Shown: piece by piece, positions 5,971 through 10,429 of the stretch
Position numbering within the stretch: the stretch's first letter is position 1
How the letters are laid out: each line of letters begins with the position of its first letter
Assembly: GCA_026706165.1 (NCBI GenBank)
Contig: JAPOZF010000664.1
Location: 1 to 10,429 of the forward strand
Reading direction: 5' to 3'
From: Gemmatimonadota bacterium
Lineage (GTDB): Bacteria > Latescibacterota > UBA2968 > UBA8231
DNA: 10,429 nucleotides
Position numbers and translations under genes: made by a program
The notes under the pieces: model-generated
Told to the model about the DNA's origin: nothing
The model's database searches: none
The model's input: the letters and a program-made list of their open reading frames with translations, nothing else

Positions 5971-7022
5971 CAGTCCAGGGAGCCGCCGCAGCTGCTGCCC
6001 GCCCCGGCGGTGCAGCCGAAGCAGTGGTCGGCGACGGCGATGGGTCCGCGGTTGAACTCGTCGAGGGAGCCGAGGTCCCAGATGCTGCGGCGCGGACCCG
6101 GGACCGGCATCTCCAGCATCTGGTTGAAGTCGCAGTCGTAGATGGTCCCCTCCCAACCGATGGAGACCAGGTCGCGGCACATGACGTTTTCGGCGGCCTG
6201 CAGGTTGAAGCTGTTGACCAGGAGGGTCATGTACTCCTCCAACCGGCAGCTGTGCTTGAGGTCGTAGAGGAAGCGCTTCACCGGCATGTTGGTGATCGTG
6301 TAGAGGCGGTTGAAGACAATGCCGAAGTCGGCGAGCAGCCGTTCCTTGTATTCCCCCTGCAGCTCCTCCTGGTCCGGAGGCAGAAAGGCCCCGACCGGGT
6401 TGTACACGAGGTCGAGGACGAGACCGGTCCCCTCGCGGCCGTAGCCGAGGGAGTTGAGCAGCTGCAGCGCCTCGATGCTCCTGCCGAACACCCCTTCACC
6501 GCGCTGCCGCGTGACGTTCTCGTTGGAGTAGCAGGGCAGGGAGGCGACGACTTCGATCCGGTGGTCGCGCAGGAACCCGGCGGTGTCCTCCTGGCCCGGC
6601 TCGAACAGCACGGTGAGGTTGCAGCGGTCGATGACGCGGAAGCCGCGGGCCCGCGCCTCGGCGGCGAGAAAGCGGAACTGCGGGCTGAGCTCCGGCGCCC
6701 CGCCGGTTATGTCGACGAGGTCGAGATCCCTGGCGCCGGGAAGGTCCATCAGCTCGACGACGCGCTCGGCGGTCCGGCGGGTCATCTGTTCGGTGCGCGT
6801 GGGGCCGGCTTCGACGTGGCAGTGGCGGCAGGTCTGGTTGCAGAGCTTGCCGACGTTGACCTGCAGGGTGGTGAGCCGGCGGCGCTCGAGGAGGAACCCG
6901 TGCCCGTCGAGCACCTCGTGGAAGCGCGGCCAGTCCCCGGCCAGCAGGTCGCGGTTCGACCTGGTGACCCGCGGACGGGGCGCCCCCGCGGGAGGGATTT
7001 CTATCTGGACCAGTTCGCTCAT
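5970..7022 (-). CDS. arsS: arsenosugar biosynthesis radical SAM protein ArsS
   Basis: The 350-residue protein has the radical SAM cluster motif CNQTCRHC (Cys61, Cys65, Cys68) in GKLCNQTCRHCHVEAGP, a following VDITGGAPEL glycine-rich S-adenosylmethionine motif, and the Cys-rich family ending HCFGCTAGAGSSCGG (Cys334, Cys337, Cys345). Length and both ends fit the ArsS (DUF3641) family, which builds the deoxyadenosyl-arsenic bond that leads to arsenosugars from dimethylarsenic made by ArsM. Some family members are reported as selenoproteins; here the C-terminal motif uses only Cys and no in-frame TGA interrupts the gene. No arsM, arsR or arsenic transporter is in the window, so the substrate role is by family only. 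The start at 7022 is the first ATG of the frame; its ribosome site is weak. It is transcribed away from the FAD oxidoreductase gene. Confidence 0.85.
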   Translation of the reverse strand: MSELVQIEIPPAGAPRPRVTRSNRDLLAGDWPRFHEVLDGHGFLLERRRLTTLQVNVGKLCNQTCRHCHVEAGPTRTEQMTRRTAERVVELMDLPGARDLDLVDITGGAPELSPQFRFLAAEARARGFRVIDRCNLTVLFEPGQEDTAGFLRDHRIEVVASLPCYSNENVTRQRGEGVFGRSIEALQLLNSLGYGREGTGLVLDLVYNPVGAFLPPDQEELQGEYKERLLADFGIVFNRLYTITNMPVKRFLYDLKHSCRLEEYMTLLVNSFNLQAAENVMCRDLVSIGWEGTIYDCDFNQMLEMPVPGPRRSIWDLGSLDEFNRGPIAVADHCFGCTAGAGSSCGGSLD

Positions 7023-7065
7023 CGCCGTTCAATCGATGCTGTGCACCACTTTGGAGTATCCGAAC

Positions 7066-7080
7066 TGGAACCTGGTTCCA
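7066..7080. promoter_or_regulatory. perfect 15-bp palindrome, candidate operator
   Basis: TGGAACC-T-GGTTCCA is a perfect seven-base inverted repeat around one central base. It lies 44 bases upstream of the arsS start, inside the divergent spacer shared with the FAD oxidoreductase operon, a typical place for a dimeric repressor or activator. No regulator gene is visible in the window. Confidence 0.4.
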
Positions 7081-7109
7081 CAAGCGCACACTCCCGGTCT
7101 CCCGGCCGC

Positions 7110-7125
7110 TGCAACCTGGATTGCA
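7110..7125. promoter_or_regulatory. inverted repeat TGCAA-N6-TTGCA, candidate operator
   Basis: TGCAA and TTGCA face each other across CCTGGA, the centre that also occurs in the palindrome at 7066-7080 (ACCTGG). The same stretch holds a direct repeat of TGCAACC (7110-7116 and 7122-7128). It is 88 bases upstream of arsS. The shared core suggests, but does not prove, one regulator binding two sites. Confidence 0.3.
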
Positions 7126-7169
7126 ACCGCTACCCTGGCGAGATTCACCCCTGCACGGAAGACCTGACG

Positions 7170-7225
7170 ATGCCGAAGCCGGGCGGGTGATGAAGGCTCC
7201 CGCCTGCCGACCCCCGGCTCGGCAT
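7170..7225. promoter_or_regulatory. long hairpin in the leader of the FAD oxidoreductase operon
   Basis: ATGCCGA (7170-7176) and GCCGGG (7178-7183) pair with CCCGGC (7213-7218) and TCGGCAT (7219-7225), giving 13 pairs with one bulged A. Inside, GGCGGG (7182-7187) can pair with CCCGCC (7199-7204) as a competing stem. The structure ends 81 bases before the start of the FAD oxidoreductase gene and is followed by TAAAC, not a T tract, so it does not look like a plain terminator. It may be a leader RNA element, or it may end leftward transcripts. Confidence 0.35.
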
Positions 7226-7231
7226 TAAACC

Positions 7232-7255
7232 GATGCCCGCTTTGATGCCCGCTTT
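7232..7255 (+). repeat. exact tandem duplication of a 12-bp unit
   Basis: GATGCCCGCTTT occurs twice in a row (7232-7243 and 7244-7255) in the leader of the FAD oxidoreductase gene, just after the long hairpin. It could be a replication slippage product or a duplicated binding site. Confidence 0.6.
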
Positions 7256-7306
7256 CGTGAAACCGGCGCGCGCTTCGGTCATCCAACAGGTAAACAGCAA
7301 TTCGCC

Positions 7307-8740
7307 ATGAGAGCCGTCATCATAGGAAACGGAGTCGCCGGCATGGAGGCGGCGCTGGCGATCCGCCAGCGCGAGCCGGACTGGGAGATCTCCATCGTCT
7401 CGGAGGAGTCCGACCACCCCTTCTCCCGCACGGCGCTGATGTACGTCTTCTGCGGACAGCTGTCCCACCGCGACATCGAGACCTACGAGCGCGACCTGTA
7501 CGAGCGCCTCGGTTTCGCCCGGGTCAGGGCGCGCGCCACCGGCGTCGACGTCGATAACAGACAGGTGCAGCTGGCCGGAGGACTGGAGCCGCTTCCCTGG
7601 GACCGCCTGCTGATCGCCTGCGGCTCGCGGCCCCGCCCCGGCCCCTGGCCCAACTCCGGCCTCGACGGGATCGGCCACTTCGTCACCATGCAGGACCTCG
7701 AGTGGCTCGAACGCGAGGTCCACGGCGGCCCCGGCGAAGGGAGACCGCCGCGCCCCGAACACCACCTCGAGGCCACCGCCGGGGACTCGCCCTACAGGCC
7801 GCGGCCGGCGGCCGCCGAACGACGGGGGCGCCGCGCCCGGAGCGCCGCCGTCATCGGGGGCGGACTGGTAGGCATCGAGGCGGCGGAGATCCTCGCCCAT
7901 GCCGGGGTCGACACCCATTTCCTGATCATGGAGGACTGGTACTGGCCGCTGGCCATCGACGGCCGCGAGGCCGCCTGGATCGCGCGGGTGATGGAGGAGA
8001 ACGGCCTGCACGTACACCTCAACACCGTCGTCGACGAGTTCGTCGGCGACGCCGCCGGGGCGGTGACGGGGATGCGCACCAGGGTCGCCGGTCCCGGGCA
8101 CCGGCCCAACGCCTTCCCCGACGAAACCTGGGCGGCCGGTCCCGAGATCGAGTGCGACATCGCCGTCGTCACCATCGGGGTGATGCCCAACACCGGGTGG
8201 CTCGACGGTTCCCGGATCGAGCTCGACGAGCGCTCCCGGGGAATCGTCGTCGACGCGGGGCTGGGGGCATCGGCCCCCGGGGTCTACGCCGCCGGCGACT
8301 GCGCCGCGGTCGCCTGGTTCGACGGCAGCCGCAGGCCGGAGCAGCTGTGGTACACCTCGCGCGCCCAGGGCCGGATTGCCGGAGCGGCCATGCTGGGGGA
8401 CACCGTGGTCTACGAGCGCGGGACCTTCTACAACTCGGCGAAGTTCATGGACGTCGAGTACACCACCGCCGGGCTGGTCAACTTCAACCTCGAGGGGGAG
8501 AAGAACTGGTTCCACGAGGAGACCGGACCGGTGCGCAGCACCACGCGGATCGTCCTGCAGAACGACCGCGTCGTCGGCTTCAACATGCTGGGCCGCCGCT
8601 GGGACCACACCTTCCTGGTGCGCTGGATCGAGGAGCGCCGCGACCTGAGCTACGTCCTTTCCCACTTGCGGGAAGCCCTGTACGACCCGGAGCTGACGCC
8701 CCCGCCGGTTTTCGACACCGCGCGGGCGACGGTCACATAA
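7307..8740 (+). CDS. FAD-dependent NAD(P)H oxidoreductase (pyridine nucleotide-disulfide reductase fold)
   Basis: 477 residues. The N-terminal FAD motif is VIIGNGVAGMEAA (Gly7, Gly9, Gly12). A second Rossmann motif for NAD(P)H is AVIGGGLVGIEAAE (from residue 182), and the second FAD motif is GVYAAGDCA (Asp331). This layout is that of rubredoxin/ferredoxin reductase- and nitrite reductase (NirB N-terminus)-type flavoproteins, which pass hydride from NAD(P)H to FAD and on to an acceptor. No redox-active C-x4-C or C-x2-C is present near the FAD domain, so disulfide reduction by the protein itself is unlikely. A Pro/Arg-rich insert (about residues 137-180) separates the two nucleotide-binding domains. 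No signal peptide or membrane segment is seen, so it should be cytoplasmic. It is first of three closely spaced genes, 32 bases ahead of a membrane iron-sulfur protein that may be its electron acceptor. The ATG start has only a weak ribosome site. Confidence 0.82.
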   Translation: MRAVIIGNGVAGMEAALAIRQREPDWEISIVSEESDHPFSRTALMYVFCGQLSHRDIETYERDLYERLGFARVRARATGVDVDNRQVQLAGGLEPLPWDRLLIACGSRPRPGPWPNSGLDGIGHFVTMQDLEWLEREVHGGPGEGRPPRPEHHLEATAGDSPYRPRPAAAERRGRRARSAAVIGGGLVGIEAAEILAHAGVDTHFLIMEDWYWPLAIDGREAAWIARVMEENGLHVHLNTVVDEFVGDAAGAVTGMRTRVAGPGHRPNAFPDETWAAGPEIECDIAVVTIGVMPNTGWLDGSRIELDERSRGIVVDAGLGASAPGVYAAGDCAAVAWFDGSRRPEQLWYTSRAQGRIAGAAMLGDTVVYERGTFYNSAKFMDVEYTTAGLVNFNLEGEKNWFHEETGPVRSTTRIVLQNDRVVGFNMLGRRWDHTFLVRWIEERRDLSYVLSHLREALYDPELTPPPVFDTARATVT

Positions 8741-8755
8741 GACAACGAATTCTTC

Positions 8756-8763
8756 GAGGAGGG
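8756..8763 (+). promoter_or_regulatory. strong ribosome site deciding the start of the iron-sulfur protein
   Basis: GAGGAGGG lies nine bases before the ATG at 8773. It selects this start over the out-of-context frame that stays open far upstream inside the FAD oxidoreductase gene. Confidence 0.7.
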
Positions 8764-8772
8764 CGCGCGCAG

Positions 8773-9849
8773 ATGATGTACCAACACGGCCTGATGAGCA
8801 CCTACCGGGAAGCATGGCGGCGGCGCGGAGCGAGCGCCTGGATACTCGGGGCCGCCATCCTCGCCTTCTACCTGGCGACCTACTTCACCGACTGGTTCGA
8901 CCCGCTCGCGCAAGCCCTGGGCCTGCGCAACAAGTGGTGGCTCTACGGGGCCATCTACTCGCTGGCGATGGTCGCCGGCGGCGCCTTCTTCCTCGCCCGC
9001 CACGGCAACAGCCGCTACCAGAGAGTCAGGACCCTGGTCGTGGTGGCGGTGCAGATAGTCCTCGCCTTCTGCCTGCCGTTCGCGATGGCGCTTTTCGGAA
9101 AGAAGGACTTCTTCTTCTCCTACCTGTGGCCGCTGAAGATCGAGTACTTCTACCCGGGCACGATCTTCGAGTACCCGGTGCTGATCGCCCTCTACAGCTT
9201 CATCGGCTCGCTGATCCTGTTTCCCGCCCTCGCCTTCATCTTCGGCAAGCGTTTCTACTGCTCGTGGATCTGCGGCTGCGGCGGCCTCGCCGAGACCGCC
9301 GGCGACTCCTGGCGCCACCTCTCCGACAAGTCGACGCGGGCGTGGAAGTTCGAGCAGATCTCCATTCACGCGGTTCTGCTTCTCGCCCTCGGCACCACCG
9401 CCGTCGTCTTCATCAACTGGGGCATCGGCCAGAACCACCCGGGGTTCGCCGCGGTGGCCTTCAAGATCCAGGAGATGTACGGGCTGATCGTCGGGGCGCT
9501 GCTGTCCGGGGTGTTCGCCGTGGCTCTCTACCCGCTGCTGGGCACCCGGGTCTGGTGCCGCTTCTTCTGCCCGATGGCGGCGCTGCTCGGCCTGATCCAG
9601 AAGTTCGGGCGCTTCCGCATCAGCGTTAAGCCGGACATGTGCATCTCGTGCGGCAACTGCAGCGCCTACTGCGAGATGGGGATCGACGTGCGCGCCTACG
9701 CCCGCAACAACCAGGACATCAAGCGGGCCTCCTGCGTCGGCTGCGGGATGTGCGCCCACGTCTGCCCGCGCGGCGTTTTGAAACTCGAGAGCAAGTCCGA
9801 TCTTCTGGGAGACAAGCTGGCACAGCGGCTGCAGGTCGTCGACCTGTAG
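8773..9849 (+). CDS. membrane-bound 4Fe-4S ferredoxin-type protein, NosR/NapH-like
   Basis: 358 residues. About five or six hydrophobic segments are visible, including WILGAAILAFYLATYF, a stretch near YGAIYSLAMVAGGAFFLA, VVVAVQIVLAFCLPFAMAL, VLIALYSFIGSLILFPALAF, AVLLLALGTTAVVFI and LIVGALLSGVFAVAL. Between them are the Cys motifs typical of the NosR/NapH/CcoG group: FYCSWICGCGG (Cys163, 167, 169) and WCRFFCPMA (Cys262, 266). The C-terminus carries two [4Fe-4S] motifs, CISCGNCSAYC (Cys290-300) and CVGCGMCAHVC (Cys321-331, then Pro). NosR/NapH-type proteins move electrons from quinol or a cytoplasmic donor to an exported enzyme. No nos or nap gene is present here. The gene sits between the FAD oxidoreductase (32 bases) and the DUF3179 gene (26 bases), so it is likely the middle link of one electron path. 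An adjacent second ATG at 8776 is a possible alternative start. Confidence 0.85.
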   Translation: MMYQHGLMSTYREAWRRRGASAWILGAAILAFYLATYFTDWFDPLAQALGLRNKWWLYGAIYSLAMVAGGAFFLARHGNSRYQRVRTLVVVAVQIVLAFCLPFAMALFGKKDFFFSYLWPLKIEYFYPGTIFEYPVLIALYSFIGSLILFPALAFIFGKRFYCSWICGCGGLAETAGDSWRHLSDKSTRAWKFEQISIHAVLLLALGTTAVVFINWGIGQNHPGFAAVAFKIQEMYGLIVGALLSGVFAVALYPLLGTRVWCRFFCPMAALLGLIQKFGRFRISVKPDMCISCGNCSAYCEMGIDVRAYARNNQDIKRASCVGCGMCAHVCPRGVLKLESKSDLLGDKLAQRLQVVDL

Positions 9850-9875
9850 GCGGTGAGGAAGCAACGGAGGACGAG

Positions 9876-10429
9876 ATGAGCAAAAGGCTGGCCGCAGCCG
9901 CGGCCCTCTGCACCCTGGCGGCCCTGCCCGCCCGGGGGGGAGAGTACCTGCCCGACGACGTAACCGGGTTGACGGAGCACCTGTTCAGCGGGGGTCCCGG
10001 CAAGGACGGCATCCCGGCGCTCACCAACCCGGTGTTCGGCATGCCCGGGGAGGCGGATTACGTGCGCGAGGACGACCTCGTGATGGGGGTCTTCATGCAC
10101 GGCGTCGCCAAGGCCTACCCGGAGAACCTCGGGTGGTGGCACGAAGTCATCAACGACGAGATCGGCGGCCAGTTCATCTCGGTGACGCTCTGTCCGCTCA
10201 CCGGCACGGCCCTCAACTTCAACGCCACCGGCGACGACCTGGCGCAGATCGAGTTCGGCGTCTCGGGGCAGCTGATCAACAGCAACCTCGTGATGTACGA
10301 CCGCCGCGACGGCCTGAGCCTCTACCCGCAGATGATCTACACCGGCATCAGCGGCAACTACACCGGTGAGAAGCTCGAGCTGCTGCCGATCGTCGAGACC
10401 ACCTGGTCGATGTGGAAGCAGATGTACCC
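9876..10429 (+). CDS. exported DUF3179 protein (3'-truncated by the window end)
   Basis: The frame is open from ATG 9876 to the last base (184 codons), after GGAGG at 9866-9870. MSKRLAAAAALCTLAALPARG is a signal peptide. The mature part follows DUF3179: GIPALTNPVF, DDLVMGVFMHGVAKAYP, the W-H-E-V-I-N-D segment, GGQFISVTLCPLTGTALNF (Cys106) and EFGVSGQLINSNLVMYDRR. The family has no established function. Its one strongly conserved Cys in C-P-L-T-G is thought to be redox-related, and as I recall some relatives carry selenocysteine there; here the codon is TGT. The gene is the third of the FAD/iron-sulfur operon, 26 bases after its neighbour, so the product is a good candidate for the exported end of that electron path. 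The C-terminus cannot be judged. Confidence 0.85.
   Translation, partial: MSKRLAAAAALCTLAALPARGGEYLPDDVTGLTEHLFSGGPGKDGIPALTNPVFGMPGEADYVREDDLVMGVFMHGVAKAYPENLGWWHEVINDEIGGQFISVTLCPLTGTALNFNATGDDLAQIEFGVSGQLINSNLVMYDRRDGLSLYPQMIYTGISGNYTGEKLELLPIVETTWSMWKQMY

Noticed and set aside
5940..5972. TGA at the end of arsS as a selenocysteine codon
   Set aside because: The family's Cys-rich motif is already complete before it, and read-through gives only a short unrelated tail overlapping the terminator.
6024..7190. 388-codon open frame opposite arsS
   Set aside because: Antisense shadow of a high-GC gene; arsS has clear radical SAM and C-terminal Cys motifs, while this frame shows only low-complexity Val/Glu/Gly/Ala-rich sequence.
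7702..8772. N-terminal extension of the 4Fe-4S protein back to 7702
   Set aside because: The frame is open only because of high GC inside the FAD oxidoreductase gene; its translation is Arg-rich, and a strong ribosome site fixes the start at 8773.
7145..8815. 556-codon minus-strand open frame
   Set aside because: Mirror of the FAD oxidoreductase codons, with no recognisable domain and no ribosome site.
8650..9864. 404-codon minus-strand open frame
   Set aside because: Shadow of the membrane 4Fe-4S gene; it is rich in Glu, Gly and Val from complementary codons and lacks motifs.
9934..9952. Possible frameshift at the run of seven G in the DUF3179 signal peptide region
   Set aside because: The signal peptide and DUF3179 domain are in the same frame across the run, so no correction is needed.

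Overview
The window divides into two regions that differ in gene content, state of preservation and base composition. The join lies roughly between 3225 and 3300. No rRNA, tRNA or CRISPR array was seen. Every assignment rests on motifs read by eye, because no database search was possible.

Left region (1 to about 3240). It opens with the 3' part of a phytanoyl-CoA dioxygenase (PhyH) family gene. This gene carries one frameshift and a C-terminal extension that looks like a Nudix domain without a working Nudix box. An intact enolase-superfamily (mandelate racemase-like) gene converges on it from the other strand. Next comes a more AT-rich stretch of gene debris: a short ORF with its own promoter-like sequence, the decayed 3' end of an IS110-family transposase, a fragment of a class IV aminotransferase joined in frame to the tail of a glyoxalase/VOC protein, and the first ~20 codons of a second enolase-superfamily gene. 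Paralogous PhyH and enolase-superfamily genes are typical of some marine or sponge-associated lineages (for example SAR202 Chloroflexi, Poribacteria, Latescibacterota). That comparison is inference only.

Right region (about 3300 to the end). This is dense, very GC-rich, intact coding sequence of a Gram-negative type, with signal peptides and periplasmic redox domains. A 61-codon orphan fragment is followed by a secreted DUF255 (YyaL/SPATA20-type thioredoxin) protein fused to a DsbD N-terminal-like domain. A compact terminator separates it from the convergent arsS, a radical SAM gene of arsenosugar biosynthesis. A 284-base divergent spacer full of inverted and direct repeats separates arsS from a three-gene operon running off the end. 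That operon encodes a cytoplasmic FAD/NAD(P)H oxidoreductase, a NosR/NapH-like membrane protein with two [4Fe-4S] clusters, and an exported DUF3179 protein.

Working picture. The operon could carry electrons from NAD(P)H through FAD to the membrane iron-sulfur protein and on to an exported partner with a conserved Cys. The DUF255-DsbD protein could do thiol chemistry outside the cytoplasm. This is the best candidate for an undescribed system here. The abrupt change near 3240-3300, at a truncated gene, means a metagenomic assembly chimera must be excluded before the two regions are read as one locus.
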